Shown here: piece by piece, positions 21,212-30,242 of the stretch | Layout: each line of letters opens with the position of its first letter | Numbering within the stretch: position 1 is the stretch's first letter | DNA from: Streptomyces sp. CB02009 | Lineage (GTDB): Bacteria; Actinomycetota; Actinomycetes; Streptomycetales; Streptomycetaceae | Length of the DNA stretch: 64,000 nucleotides | Reading direction: 5' to 3' | NCBI RefSeq assembly: GCF_001905825.1 | Contig: NZ_LIVV01000002.1 | Location: 314,441-378,440 of the forward strand | Translations under genes and position numbers: made by a program | The notes under the pieces: model-generated | Seen by the model: only the letters and a program-made list of their open reading frames with translations | Database searches by the model: none | Told to the model about the DNA's origin: nothing

Positions 21212-21532
21212 GTGACCTTCTTCTCGTTGTCAGTGGCGGCTGCGACGCTGTCTCGTATGGACAGGGACGAGGAGCTGCTGAGGGGCCGGGTCTACGGCCA
21301 GGACCACGACGACCCCAGACCGGGCCCGAGGCCCGGCCGCGTCTATGCCGAGCTGGTCGGCGGCCCGCTCGACGGGCTGCTGCTCGACGTCACCGACCGG
21401 GCCCCGGAGGAGCGGGCGGCCGGCGCGGCCCTGGAGACGGAGCTGGGGCGGTACGGCGCCGGGGGCCGGTCGCTGTACGACCCGCGCCCCGGCGATCCGG
21501 GCCGCCTCGACTGGTCCGGCGACACGCCGTGA
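21212..21532 (+). CDS. Small hypothetical protein
   Basis: A GTG at 21212, 10 nt after AGGAGG, opens a 106-residue frame; a second possible start is the ATG at 21257 (91 residues, beginning MDRDEELLRGRVYG). The protein is charged and soluble, with the pattern [15 protein letters not shown] in the middle and a C-terminal SLYDPRPGDPGRLDW. I do not recognise a family. It is divergent from mutA, with its start 48 nt away. Codon use looks like a real Streptomyces gene. Confidence 0.55.
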   Translation: MTFFSLSVAAATLSRMDRDEELLRGRVYGQDHDDPRPGPRPGRVYAELVGGPLDGLLLDVTDRAPEERAAGAALETELGRYGAGGRSLYDPRPGDPGRLDWSGDTP

Positions 21533-21558
21533 CGGGCGTGTCGCCGGGGTGACGTGCC

Positions 21559-22026
21559 TCAGCGCATGACGGAGGAGAAGTTGTCCAGCTGGATCCAGGT
21601 CACCTTGTTGGTCGCCTGGGGGCCGTAGACGTTGACGGCGCCGGCGGTGTTGGCCTCGATGCGGATCGCGTTGATGCCGAGGCTGTTGTTGCGGGGGCAG
21701 ACGCCGCGGGTCAGCTTGGGCGGGCGGATGGTGGCGGGCAGCGTGCCCAGACGGCCGTCCGCGGTGAACGCACAGGTGACTGTGCCGCGCAACTGGAGGA
21801 ACTCCGTCCCCGCGAGCCGGATCACCCGGGCCTCGGCGGGCGCGCCGGGCTCGTTCACCACGGCGGGGTCCACGGCGATCGCCGTCCAGTCGACGACGAC
21901 CTGGCAGCCGTCCACGGGGTCGGCGGCGGCCGGCGTGGCCGTGAGCAGCGGCCCGGCGACCGCGACGGCGGGGGCGGCGAGCGCGGCGGTGAGCAGGGAG
22001 CGGCGGCTGGTGCTGGGCTGGGTCAT
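21559..22026 (-). CDS. Secreted protein, stand-alone version of a duplicated domain
   Basis: This 155-residue protein has a twin-arginine-like signal (SRRSLLTAALAAPAVAVAG, cleaved near residue 35) and a roughly 110-residue outer domain. The domain contains LAGTEFLQLRGTVTC, PKLTRGVCPRNNS and VYGPQATNKVTWIQLD, and these segments recur in order at the C-terminus of the neighbouring gene at 22160-23479. It is therefore a free-standing paralogue of that domain. The four Cys may form disulfides. The function is unknown; it is predicted to be a beta-rich, secreted binding domain. Confidence 0.75.
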   Translation of the reverse strand: MTQPSTSRRSLLTAALAAPAVAVAGPLLTATPAAADPVDGCQVVVDWTAIAVDPAVVNEPGAPAEARVIRLAGTEFLQLRGTVTCAFTADGRLGTLPATIRPPKLTRGVCPRNNSLGINAIRIEANTAGAVNVYGPQATNKVTWIQLDNFSSVMR

Positions 22027-22089
22027 GCGGGTCCTCCGGGGCGGGTGGGGCGTGCGGGCGGGGTGACGGGGCCGGTCAGGGGGCCGGCC

Positions 22090-22161
22090 GCGGAGCTGTC
22101 CATGGGGCGGTGTGCGGACCTGTCCACGCGGCTGTTCGCGGAGCGGTCCACGGGGCCGCTC
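22090..22161. repeat. Three degenerate 24-bp tandem repeats
   Basis: Units 22090-22113, 22114-22137 and 22138-22161 each begin GCGGA(G/C) and contain (C)TGTCCA or CGGTCCA. They fill the intergenic space after the stop of the larger paralogue (22160). No role is evident. Confidence 0.6.
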
Positions 22162-23479
22162 ATCGCCAGGCGACGGAGACGCCGTCGAAGTCGATCCAGG
22201 TGATGGCGTTGTCGCTGGTGGCCCCGTAGACGCGGAGCGCGCCGGTGACGTCCGTCTCGATCCGGCACACGCAGCGGCCGGTGTTGTTGTTGCGGGGCAC
22301 GTTCTGGCGCGTCAGACGGGTCGCGCGCAGCCGGTGCGGCAGGGTGCCGATCCTGCTGTCCGCGGTCAGGCCGGGGGAGCAGGTGACGGTGCCGCGCAGC
22401 TGGAGGTAGGTGGTGCCGGCGAGGGCGATCAGCCGTCCGCGCGGGCGCTCGGCGCCGGGGGAGACGCCGGCCTCGAGCGCGAGGTCCTCCCAGTCGGCGA
22501 GCACCTTGACCCCGTCCACCGCGGGCTTGGTGGGGTACCAGCCGATCGTGACGTCGCGGGAGCCGGTGGTGCCGGGGACGGTGTTGCTGAAGCCGAAGAG
22601 CAGCCGGGTCTCGCCGGTCGCGGGGTCGACCTCGGCGGCGATGCCCTCGGGCTCGCGCCGGGTGAGTCCGTCGGCGTTGGTGACCACCTGCCGGTCGATG
22701 CGCTCGCCGGTCGTCCACGCGTACGAGGTGATGAAGGCGATCCCCGGGAACGAGTCGGGTATCTCGGGGTTGTTCTCCTTGTCGTACGGCGCCCACTGGT
22801 ACGCGTAGAGGACGTCGCCCAGCGCCGTGTACCCCTGGGAGACGAGGGTCTGCTGCAGCGGGTAGGGGGTCGGCACGTCGGGCGTGGCGTCCTCGCCGGC
22901 CGGCATGACGAAGGTGGTGCCCACCGGGACCCATGAGCCGGTGGCCGCCGCGGCGGCGTCGTACCGGGTGAAGTGCCGCTTTCCGTCCTTGTGGTACATG
23001 ACGCACAGCTGGTTGTTCAGCGGGTCGAGCGAGGGGCCGGTGCTCGACGTGCTGCCGGGCGGGGTGAACTTCTGGCTCTGCGGGATCACGGCCCCGTCGA
23101 GGACTCCGCCGTCGACGAAGCGGAACCGGGTGACGGCCTTGCCGAAGGCGGCGCCGTCCTTCGATATCTGCAGCGGGCCGACCTCGGTCCAGAGGTAGGT
23201 GTCGGTGCCCACCGGCTCGGCGCCCATGGAGAGCCCGTGGCCGAAGCCCTTCAGCTGCATCGAGCCGGTGACCGCGCCGGTCCTGCGGTGGATGCGGTTG
23301 AGGTACAGGTTGCCCTGCGCGGCCGTGGCCGAGCTCTCCACCTGGAGGACGAAGACGTGTCCGTTGACGGGATCGGTGGCGATCGCCTGCGGTGCGGGGC
23401 CCTTCACCAGGTCGACCGTCTGAATGAGTCTGCCGGTGACGCCGGACAGATCGACGCCGTTGGCGTCCGTGGTTCCCAT
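22160..23479 (-). CDS. TagC/phage-baseplate-like beta-propeller protein with duplicated C-terminal domain
   Basis: This 439-residue protein has a roughly 310-residue repeat-rich N-terminal part with propeller-like blades (TDPVNGHVFVLQVE, RIHRRTGAVTGSMQLKGFGHGLSMG, GVLYAYQWAP-like segments). These resemble the P68 receptor-binding/TagC-type propellers often labelled phage baseplate protein. The C-terminal about 110 residues (LAGTTYLQLRGTVTC...NVPRNNNTG...VYGATSDNAITWIDFD) repeat the protein encoded next door. There is no obvious signal peptide. A sugar- or cell-surface-binding role is plausible; it is not part of a phage cluster here. Confidence 0.7.
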   Translation of the reverse strand: MGTTDANGVDLSGVTGRLIQTVDLVKGPAPQAIATDPVNGHVFVLQVESSATAAQGNLYLNRIHRRTGAVTGSMQLKGFGHGLSMGAEPVGTDTYLWTEVGPLQISKDGAAFGKAVTRFRFVDGGVLDGAVIPQSQKFTPPGSTSSTGPSLDPLNNQLCVMYHKDGKRHFTRYDAAAAATGSWVPVGTTFVMPAGEDATPDVPTPYPLQQTLVSQGYTALGDVLYAYQWAPYDKENNPEIPDSFPGIAFITSYAWTTGERIDRQVVTNADGLTRREPEGIAAEVDPATGETRLLFGFSNTVPGTTGSRDVTIGWYPTKPAVDGVKVLADWEDLALEAGVSPGAERPRGRLIALAGTTYLQLRGTVTCSPGLTADSRIGTLPHRLRATRLTRQNVPRNNNTGRCVCRIETDVTGALRVYGATSDNAITWIDFDGVSVAWR

Positions 23480-23597
23480 GGTCTCTCCCCCTGGGGTGTG
23501 CGGTGGATCCGGAGTGCGAAAGGGAGATCATCACATGAGGTGTCAGGCGCCCCGCGCGGTGCCGGATTTCGCCGTTCCGTAGCGAACCTGGGATGGG

Positions 23598-23616
23598 TTA
23601 GCTTAGGCTTACCTAA
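23598..23616 (+). promoter_or_regulatory. Iron box (DmdR1/IdeR-type operator)
   Basis: TTAGCTTAGGCTTACCTAA matches the 19-bp IdeR/DmdR1 consensus TTAGGTTAGGCTAACCTAA at 17 positions. It lies about 60 bp upstream of the DUF2470 gene start and should give iron-dependent repression of that gene. Confidence 0.85.
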
Positions 23617-23676
23617 GTAACGGTCCTGAGCGACAGTCTCTGGTCTGTCTCCGTCACCTGTCCCGGGAGAACTCGG

Positions 23677-24381
23677 ATGCGTCCCTTCACCACCCGCGTC
23701 ACGCGGCCCACCCCTGCCGAGCGCGTGCGATCGATCCTTGCCGCCGCGCACTCGATGACGGTCGTGTCCGACGGACTCCACCAGGAGGTGCACCTCCTGG
23801 ACGGGACCGGACCCATGGGCCACATCCACCTCCACGACCCGTCCGAGGAGAGCCACGCCGGGCAGACCGCGCGGATCCCCGTCCGCCTGGAGTTCACCGA
23901 CATCGCCCCCACCCCCGTACGGGACCGGCTCCGGGCGCGCGTCACCCTGACCGGACTCCTCGCCGCCCCGTACGAGCCCGAGTCGGCCGCGAGCATCTGC
24001 ATGGAGTTCGGCCAGGCGCTCCTCGAGGACGCTGAGGGCCGGAGCTACATCACCCTGGAGGAGCTCCACGCGACGGACATCGACCCGATGGCCTCCTGCG
24101 AGGCGTCGATGCTGACCCATCTCGTCGACGGCCACGCCGAGCTCGTCCCCCTGCTGCTCCGCCTCGTCCGGCCCCGCCCCGCACGGGACATGGTCCGCGC
24201 CCTCCCCGTGGCGCTCGACCGGTACGGCATCACCCTGCGGCTCGAGCACCCCGCCGGCCACCAGGACGTCCGGCTGCCCTTCCCCACCCCCGTCACCGAC
24301 ATCGACCAGGCCGGCCCCCGGATCCACGCCCTGCTCGCCGCGGCCCGCCGCTCCTCGCACCCGAACAGCCTCCTGACCTGA
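23677..24381 (+). CDS. DUF2470 domain protein, probably iron-regulated
   Basis: This is a 234-residue soluble protein. The start [19 protein letters not shown] and the late segment [31 protein letters not shown], with [13 protein letters not shown], fit the DUF2470 family. DUF2470 is also found at the C-terminus of heme-degrading or FMN-barrel proteins (HugZ-like), where it contributes to heme contact. Here it stands without that barrel. The iron box 60 bp upstream supports a role in heme or siderophore iron use. GGGAGA lies about 8 nt before the ATG. Confidence 0.8.
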   Translation: MRPFTTRVTRPTPAERVRSILAAAHSMTVVSDGLHQEVHLLDGTGPMGHIHLHDPSEESHAGQTARIPVRLEFTDIAPTPVRDRLRARVTLTGLLAAPYEPESAASICMEFGQALLEDAEGRSYITLEELHATDIDPMASCEASMLTHLVDGHAELVPLLLRLVRPRPARDMVRALPVALDRYGITLRLEHPAGHQDVRLPFPTPVTDIDQAGPRIHALLAAARRSSHPNSLLT

Positions 24382-24385
24382 CTTC

Positions 24386-24425
24386 GGCCCGACCTGACGC
24401 GACCCGGCCCGACCTGACCCGATCT
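24386..24425. repeat. 20-bp tandem duplication
   Basis: GGCCCGACCTGACGCGACCC at 24386-24405 is followed directly by a close copy at 24406-24425. It lies in the 221-bp gap between the DUF2470 and MMPL genes. That gap shows no other feature I can support beyond a weak distant inverted repeat. Confidence 0.6.
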
Positions 24426-24602
24426 GGCCTGGCAGGCGGGCCCCATCCCCCCTCCCACACCCCCTCTGGCCTGCCCGAACGCCCGTATGCGCCGGTCGAG
24501 ATGCCGGAGGGGCGGGGCGGGCGAACAATGGGACGGGTAGACCCGCGCACGGTCGGTGCGGGGGACCGCTCGGGGACTTCCCAACGGGACACGGCCTTGC
24601 CC

Positions 24603-26876
24603 ATGAACGCAGGAAGCCCGGCCGCCACCCGGCCGACACCGCCCAGGGGTGCGCTGTACAGACTGGGACACTGGTGCGCCCGCCACTTCATCGTCGTCAT
24701 CGCGCTGTGGCTGGCGGCGATGGTGGGACTCCAGATCACCGACAGGGCGGTCGGAGGACAGTACTCCGACGACTTCGACCTCCCCGGGGTGCAGTCGACG
24801 GAGGGCCTCGACGCCCTCCAGGCGCACGACCCCGCAGCCGCCGGCTACGTCTCGCAGATCGTCCTGAACAGGACCTCCGGGCCGCTCACGGACGAGGCGT
24901 CGGTCGTCAACTCGACCGTCGCCGCGCTGGAGAAACTGCCCGACGTCATCGGCGTCCAGAACCCCCTGCCGCCGCCGGGCACCACCCCGCCCGCCCTGCC
25001 GGCCGGAGTGCCCAACACCGGCCCGCTGTCCACCGACGGCAAGACCGCCTACATCACCGTGCGCTTCAGCGTGCCGCCCTCCACCCTCGGCACCGGCTAC
25101 CTGCCCGGCGTCGACACCGCCGTCCAACCGCTCCGCGACGCGGGCGTGGACGTCGAGTACGGCGGCCCCCTCGGTGAACTGGCCCGGCCCGCGGCCGACG
25201 ACCGCACCAGCGAGGCCATCGGCTTCGCCGTCGCGATCGTGGTCCTCCTCATCGGCTTCGGCAGCGTCGTCGGCGCCGTCCTGCCACTGATCACCGCGCT
25301 CCTCGGGGCGATCTGCGGCCTCGCGCTCCTCGGCCTGATGGCGGCGGCCTTCACCTTCGGCACGGTCTCGCCCACCCTCGCCACCATGATCGGCCTGGGC
25401 GTCGGCATCGACTACGCGCTCTTCCTCATCACCCGTCACCGCCAGAACCTCATGGACGGGCACGATCCGGCCGAATCCGCCGGCCTCGCCACCACCACCA
25501 GCGGCCGCGCCGTCCTGGTCTCCGGCTGTACGGTCATCATCGCCCTCTCGGGCCTGTGGGTCTCCGGCGTCAGCTTCATCGGCAAACTGGGCCTGGCGGC
25601 AGCCTTCACGGTCGTCACCGCGGTCCTCGCCGCGCTCACCCTGGTCCCGGCCATGCTCGGGCTCGTCGGCAAGCGCATCGACCGCTACCACGTGCGCAAG
25701 CCCGTGGCGGAGACCGACGCGGAGCCCGGAGCGCCCGCGCACGGCACCTGGCACCGGTACGCCCAGCGGGTGGAGAAGCGCCCCTGGTGGTTCCTGACCG
25801 GCGGCGTCCTGGTGCTGCTCGTCCTGGCCTTCCCCCTGCTCTTCATCCAGCTCGGCCACATCGGCGACGGCGCCGACCCCAAGTCCTTCACGGACCGGCG
25901 CGCCTTCGACCTCATCTCCACCGCCTTCGGGCCCGGCGCGAACGGCCCGCTGACCGTGGTCGTCGACCAGACGGCCGTACCCTCGGCGGACCGCGCTGAC
26001 CTCGCCGACAAGCTCAAGCAGGCGCTGACCGGAGTGCCCGACGCGGCCTACATCACCCCGCTGCAGGCCACCTCCGACGGGGACGTCCTGGTCGGCACCG
26101 CCTACTCGGTGGCCTCTCCGCAGGACGAGAAGACCACCCAGCTGACCAACCACCTCGTCGACGACGTACTGCCCCAGGCGGCGGCCGGCACCGAGGCGAA
26201 GACCTACGTCACCGGCACGACGGCCTCCCAGGTCGACTTCCTCGACCTCGTCTCCAGCCGGCTCCCGCTGATCATCGCCGTGGTGGTGGGGCTCGCCTTC
26301 CTCGTCATCCTCATCGTCTTCCGCGGTCTCCTCGTCGCGGTGAAGGCCGCCGTCCTCAACGTGCTCTCCATCGCGGCCTCGTACGGCGTGGTCGTGGCCG
26401 TCTTCCAATGGGGCTGGGGCGGGCCCGCGCTCGGTGTGTCCGGCAAGGTGCCCATCGAGAGCTACGTGCCGATGATGATGTTCGCCATCGTCTTCGGCCT
26501 GAGCATGGACTACGAGATCTTCCTGCTGTCCCGGGTCCGCGAGGCATGGCTGCGGACCGGCGACTCGAAGGCCAGTGTGGCCCACGCCCTCGAGATCACC
26601 GCCAGGGTGATCACCTGCGCCGCACTGATCATGGTGAGCGTCTTCGCGGCCTTCATCGTCTCGGACAACATCGTGGTCAAGATGCTCGGCCTCGGCCTGG
26701 CGGCCAGCGTCCTCATCGACGCCACCGTGGTGCGCCTGCTGCTGGTACCCGCGGTGATGACCCTGCTCGGCAAGCACGCCTGGTGGACCCCGCGCTGGCT
26801 GGACCGCATCCTGCCCCACCTGGACACCGAGGGCGAGGGAGAGGCGGAACCGGCGGCCGCCCCGAAGAAGGGCTGA
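24603..26876 (+). CDS. MMPL/RND-family transporter
   Basis: This 757-residue integral membrane protein has two halves, each with a large outer domain after the first helix and five clustered helices. The first half has [18 protein letters not shown] and the second [23 protein letters not shown], the conserved helix-4 motifs with the proton-relay GIDYA/SMDYE residues. MMPL proteins export lipids or drugs with the proton gradient; the substrate cannot be told here. I chose the ATG at 24603, since the upstream open frame lacks a hydrophobic or conserved part. There is no regulator directly adjacent. It is convergent with the next gene, with a 3-bp gap. Confidence 0.9.
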   Translation: MNAGSPAATRPTPPRGALYRLGHWCARHFIVVIALWLAAMVGLQITDRAVGGQYSDDFDLPGVQSTEGLDALQAHDPAAAGYVSQIVLNRTSGPLTDEASVVNSTVAALEKLPDVIGVQNPLPPPGTTPPALPAGVPNTGPLSTDGKTAYITVRFSVPPSTLGTGYLPGVDTAVQPLRDAGVDVEYGGPLGELARPAADDRTSEAIGFAVAIVVLLIGFGSVVGAVLPLITALLGAICGLALLGLMAAAFTFGTVSPTLATMIGLGVGIDYALFLITRHRQNLMDGHDPAESAGLATTTSGRAVLVSGCTVIIALSGLWVSGVSFIGKLGLAAAFTVVTAVLAALTLVPAMLGLVGKRIDRYHVRKPVAETDAEPGAPAHGTWHRYAQRVEKRPWWFLTGGVLVLLVLAFPLLFIQLGHIGDGADPKSFTDRRAFDLISTAFGPGANGPLTVVVDQTAVPSADRADLADKLKQALTGVPDAAYITPLQATSDGDVLVGTAYSVASPQDEKTTQLTNHLVDDVLPQAAAGTEAKTYVTGTTASQVDFLDLVSSRLPLIIAVVVGLAFLVILIVFRGLLVAVKAAVLNVLSIAASYGVVVAVFQWGWGGPALGVSGKVPIESYVPMMMFAIVFGLSMDYEIFLLSRVREAWLRTGDSKASVAHALEITARVITCAALIMVSVFAAFIVSDNIVVKMLGLGLAASVLIDATVVRLLLVPAVMTLLGKHAWWTPRWLDRILPHLDTEGEGEAEPAAAPKKG

Positions 26877-26879
26877 GAC

Positions 26880-27812
26880 TCAGCCCCGTGACAGTTCGCC
26901 GAGCAGTCTCCAGGTGCGGACGCGGTCGTCCTCCCCGTTCAGCTCCGTCGCCGTGAACACCACCTCGGTCGCCCCCGCGTCGCGGTAGCGCCGTACCTCC
27001 GCGGCGACCGCCTCCTCGTCGCCGATCACGGCGATCTCGGCGGCCCGGGCGGCGCCGGACGCCTCGATCGCGCGCCGGTAGGACGGAATCCGCTCGTACA
27101 GCGCGAGCGCCCCGGCCGCCTTCTCCCGTACGGCCGCCACCCCGGCGGTCGCGGTGACCACACCCGGTACCAGGGCCACGATCCGGGGCGCGGGGCGGCC
27201 GGCCGCCGCCGCGGCGGCGGTGACGGCGGGGACGATGTGCTCGGCGAGCGCGCGCGGCCCCGCCAGGAAGGGCAGGATCCCGTCGGCCAGTTCACCGCTG
27301 ACGCGCAAGGCCTGCGGACCCATCGCGGCGACCAGGACCGGCACGGTCGGCCGGGCGCCCGGCACCGCCGCCGAGTACGGCGTGGTCGCGGTCAGCAGTT
27401 CGCCGTGGAAGTCGGCGCTGCCCGTTTCGAGCAGCGGGCGGAGCGCCGTGAGGAACTCCCTGAGCAGGCCGATGGGCCGCTGGTACGGGATGCCGAAACC
27501 GGTCTCGGTCAGATGCCGGGTGCCCAGGGCGAGCCCCAGGTGGTAGCGGCCGCCGGTGGCCGCCTGGGCGGTCTGCGCCTGGCTGGAGACGAGCAGCGGA
27601 TGGCGGCCGAAGACGGGGATCGCGGACGTCCCGACCTGGAGCCCGGGCACCTCGCGCCCGACGATCGCGGCCAGGGACGGCGAGTCGTACGCGAAGGTCT
27701 GGCCGAACCACGCCGAGTGCAGGCCCGCGTCGCGCGCCTCCCGCGCGAGCAGCACCGTGCTGTCGATCGTGCGCTGGACGGAGGTCGAGCCGAGCGTTAC
27801 TCCGAGAGTCAT
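26880..27812 (-). CDS. LLM-class F420-dependent oxidoreductase
   Basis: This 310-residue luciferase-like monooxygenase-fold protein has REARDAGLHSAWFGQTFAYD and GVAEGTSAIPVFGRHPL-like strands (actual text VGTSAIPVFGRHPLLVSSQAQTAQAATGG), the RYHLGLALG turn and VPVLVAAMGPQALRVSGELADGILPF, typical of F420-binding family members related to MSMEG_4879. Such enzymes transfer hydride from coenzyme F420 to various substrates. The start is the ATG at 27812; its ribosome site is weak. The substrate is unknown. It is divergent from the HD-domain operon. Confidence 0.85.
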   Translation of the reverse strand: MTLGVTLGSTSVQRTIDSTVLLAREARDAGLHSAWFGQTFAYDSPSLAAIVGREVPGLQVGTSAIPVFGRHPLLVSSQAQTAQAATGGRYHLGLALGTRHLTETGFGIPYQRPIGLLREFLTALRPLLETGSADFHGELLTATTPYSAAVPGARPTVPVLVAAMGPQALRVSGELADGILPFLAGPRALAEHIVPAVTAAAAAAGRPAPRIVALVPGVVTATAGVAAVREKAAGALALYERIPSYRRAIEASGAARAAEIAVIGDEEAVAAEVRRYRDAGATEVVFTATELNGEDDRVRTWRLLGELSRG

Positions 27813-27961
27813 ACCAGCGCCAACCGGCCCGCCCGCGCACCGGATTCCCGCCGGTGTGTGAAGAGTGTGTTGCACGGTGGAGGGCGGCCGCCGGGGAGCC
27901 GGCGCGGGGCGGGCGCGGGGCGGGCGAAGGGCGGCCGGCAGCTCCCCGCGATGATGGGGCG

Positions 27962-28516
27962 ATGACGACTCTCGCCGAGGTGGACGCGCTCGCCGGCCGC
28001 GCGCACGCCGGACAGACCGACAAGACCGGTGTCCCGTACGTCGCACACGTCAGGGCGGTCGCCGCTGGCCTGGCCCCGTTCGGCCCGCACCTGGCCATGG
28101 CCGGGCTGCTGCACGACGTCATCGAGGACACCGCGTGGACGGCGGAACGGCTCCGGGCCGCCGGGATCCCGGACCGCGTCGTCACCGTCGTCGAAGCCGT
28201 GACCAACACCCCCGGAACGGCGTACGAGGAGAAGATCCGCCGGATCACCGAGGACCCCGACGCCACCCTCGTGAAGATCGCCGACAACGCCCACAACAGC
28301 CGCTCCGACCGGTCCGCCGCCCTGCCGCCCGCCCAGCGGGAACGGCTCGCCGCCAAGTACCGCGCCGCCCGGCAGGCCCTGTGGGCGGCTGCCGACCCCG
28401 AGGACGTCGCGACCATCCTGCGCATCGTCAACCCCGAACTCCTCGCGGAACTCGCCGCCCGCTGTGACACGGGTCACGGGAACCCGCTCCGGGGGCCGGA
28501 CAGACGAGAGACGTGA
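27962..28516 (+). CDS. HD-domain phosphohydrolase (MESH1/SpoT-hydrolase-like)
   Basis: This 184-residue protein has the metal-binding residues of the RelA/SpoT-type HD domain: YVAHV (H29), LLHDVIED (H51, D52, E55, D56) and KIADNAHN (D108, N109). It lacks synthetase and TGS domains, so it resembles small alarmone hydrolases that remove pyrophosphate from ppGpp or related nucleotides. The activity is inferred from motifs. Its stop overlaps the start of the following sigma factor (GTGA), which ties its expression to the sigma operon. Confidence 0.85.
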   Translation: MTTLAEVDALAGRAHAGQTDKTGVPYVAHVRAVAAGLAPFGPHLAMAGLLHDVIEDTAWTAERLRAAGIPDRVVTVVEAVTNTPGTAYEEKIRRITEDPDATLVKIADNAHNSRSDRSAALPPAQRERLAAKYRAARQALWAAADPEDVATILRIVNPELLAELAARCDTGHGNPLRGPDRRET

Positions 28517-29178
28517 ACAACGACATGCGCGCACGCGTCCGGGACGGAGACCCCTCGGCCTTCGCCGAACTCTTCGACTCCTACGCCCGGAGCGTCTACA
28601 ACCACGCCTTCCGGCTGACCGGCGACTGGTCGGTCGCCGAGGACGTGATGGCGGCGACCTTCCTGGAAGCCTGGCGGCTCCGCCGGAAGGTGGACCCGGA
28701 CGGGGGATCGCTCCGGCCCTGGCTGCTCGGCGTCGCCACCAACGTCTCCCGCAACCACTGCCGCGGCAACCGCCGCTACCGGGCGGCCGCCGACGCGTAC
28801 GCCGCCGCCGGACAGGCCGGGGCCTCGGTACCCGACCACGCCTCCGAGGTCGCCGGCCGGATCGACGACCGGCGCCGCATCGCCGCCACCCTGAGGGCGC
28901 TCGGCACCCTCCGCCGCACCGAACGCGAAGTCCTCGTCCTCTGCCTCTGGGAGGGCCTCGCCTACACCGAGGTCGCCCGGGCCCTCCGCGTCCCCGTCGG
29001 CACCGTCCGCTCCCGGCTCTCCCGCGCCCGCGCCCGGCTCCGCACCGGCGCCGAGGAGGAACTCGCCAGAGAAAGACACGAACTCGCCCCGGAAAGACGG
29101 GAACCCGCCTCCCGCCCCCGACAGACAACAGGTGATCGCGTGAACGCGGTCCGGCCCGCGCAGGAAGGAATCCGATGA
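28513..29178 (+). CDS. ECF RNA polymerase sigma factor
   Basis: This is a 221-residue sigma factor with region 2 (FAELFDSYARSVYNHAFRLTGDWSVAEDVMAATFLEAWR) and region 4 (LRRTEREVLVLCLWEGLAYTEVARALRVPVGTVRSRLSRARARLR). The C-terminus extends about 40 charged residues beyond region 4. The GTG start overlaps the HD hydrolase stop, and the end overlaps the CU044_5270 gene by ATGA. The three genes form one coupled operon, with the third being the probable membrane regulator. Confidence 0.93.
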   Translation: MNNDMRARVRDGDPSAFAELFDSYARSVYNHAFRLTGDWSVAEDVMAATFLEAWRLRRKVDPDGGSLRPWLLGVATNVSRNHCRGNRRYRAAADAYAAAGQAGASVPDHASEVAGRIDDRRRIAATLRALGTLRRTEREVLVLCLWEGLAYTEVARALRVPVGTVRSRLSRARARLRTGAEEELARERHELAPERREPASRPRQTTGDRVNAVRPAQEGIR

Positions 29179-30239
29179 ACCCCGACCCGGACAAGACCCG
29201 TACGGCGAACCGGCACGAGACCGGAGGCCTCCCGGCGATCGAGGAGCACGACCTTCCTCAGGGCCGCCACCAGTTCCACAAGGAGCGCCTGATGAGCCAG
29301 ATCCACGACGACCGCAGCGCCGCCGCCGCACGCACCCCGCGCAACCCCTTCCTGCGGAAGGCGATCCTGCTGCCCGCCGCCACCGTGCTGGCCGGGGCAC
29401 TCGCCGTCGGCGTCCTCGTCCTCACCCCCGGCGACGCCCAGCACCCCGTCGACCGCGCCGCCGGCCCCGTCCTCACCACCACCCTCGGCGCCGTCGACGC
29501 CGAGGGCGCGCCGCGTCTCCTCGACCGCATCTCGCTCGCCGCCGCCGGGGCCGAGGCCCCGAACGCCCGCGCCGGCCAGTACATCTACATCGAGACGCTG
29601 GCCGCGAACACCCATGTGAAGACCATCGGCGACAAGACCAGCCTGGTCAGCGACCCCCTGCACACCCGCAGGTCCTGGCGCTCGCCCGACGGCCTCAAGG
29701 GCTGGCTGATCGAGCCCGGCAACACCGGCCCCGAGGGCATCACCCTGGAAGGCCGCGACGAGCAGGGCAACGTGCCGACGCCCCACCTCGGCGCGCCGTC
29801 CCACGACTACCTCGCCACCCTCCCCACCGACCCCGACGCGCTGCTCCGGAAGATCTACGAGGAGACCGAGGGGCAGGGCAACGGCAAGGACCAGCAGGCC
29901 TTCACCACCATCGGGGACCTGCTCGTGGAGAGCTGGCCGACCCCGGAGCTGACGGCGGCCCTCTACCGGGCCGCCGCGAAGATCCCCGGTGTCGTCACGG
30001 TGGACGGCGCCACCGACGCCGCCGGCCGCAAGGGCGTCGCCGTCGCACGGCTCGACGAGACCAGCGGACAGCGCACCGAGTGGATCTTCGACAGCAGGAC
30101 CTTCACCTTCCTGGGCGAGCGCACCGTCCAGGTGAAGGGTGACGGCGGCGACGGCGGCCTGATCAAGCCCGGGACCGTCGTCTTCACGCACGCGATCATG
30201 GTCCGGGCCTTCGTGGACGACATCAAGGTCGTGCCGTAG
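29175..30239 (+). CDS. CU044_5270 family membrane protein, probable sigma regulator
   Basis: This 354-residue protein has a cytoplasmic N-terminus (LPQGRHQFHKERLMSQI), one membrane helix (about 57-77, AILLPAATVLAGALAVGVLVL) and an extracytoplasmic domain rich in YIYIETLAANT, LATLPTDPDALLRKIYEET and TEWIFDSRTFTFLGERTV. These match the CU044_5270 family, regularly encoded behind sigma-70-like factors in Streptomyces. The position and topology suggest it holds or controls the sigma factor in response to an envelope signal. No ZAS zinc motif is visible. Confidence 0.85.
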   Translation: MNPDPDKTRTANRHETGGLPAIEEHDLPQGRHQFHKERLMSQIHDDRSAAAARTPRNPFLRKAILLPAATVLAGALAVGVLVLTPGDAQHPVDRAAGPVLTTTLGAVDAEGAPRLLDRISLAAAGAEAPNARAGQYIYIETLAANTHVKTIGDKTSLVSDPLHTRRSWRSPDGLKGWLIEPGNTGPEGITLEGRDEQGNVPTPHLGAPSHDYLATLPTDPDALLRKIYEETEGQGNGKDQQAFTTIGDLLVESWPTPELTAALYRAAAKIPGVVTVDGATDAAGRKGVAVARLDETSGQRTEWIFDSRTFTFLGERTVQVKGDGGDGGLIKPGTVVFTHAIMVRAFVDDIKVVP

Positions 30240-30242
30240 GCC

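Noticed and set aside
22160..23479. Propeller protein as part of a prophage or contractile injection system
   Set aside because: No sheath, tube, baseplate or portal genes are nearby; only a distant resemblance to baseplate-labelled propellers.
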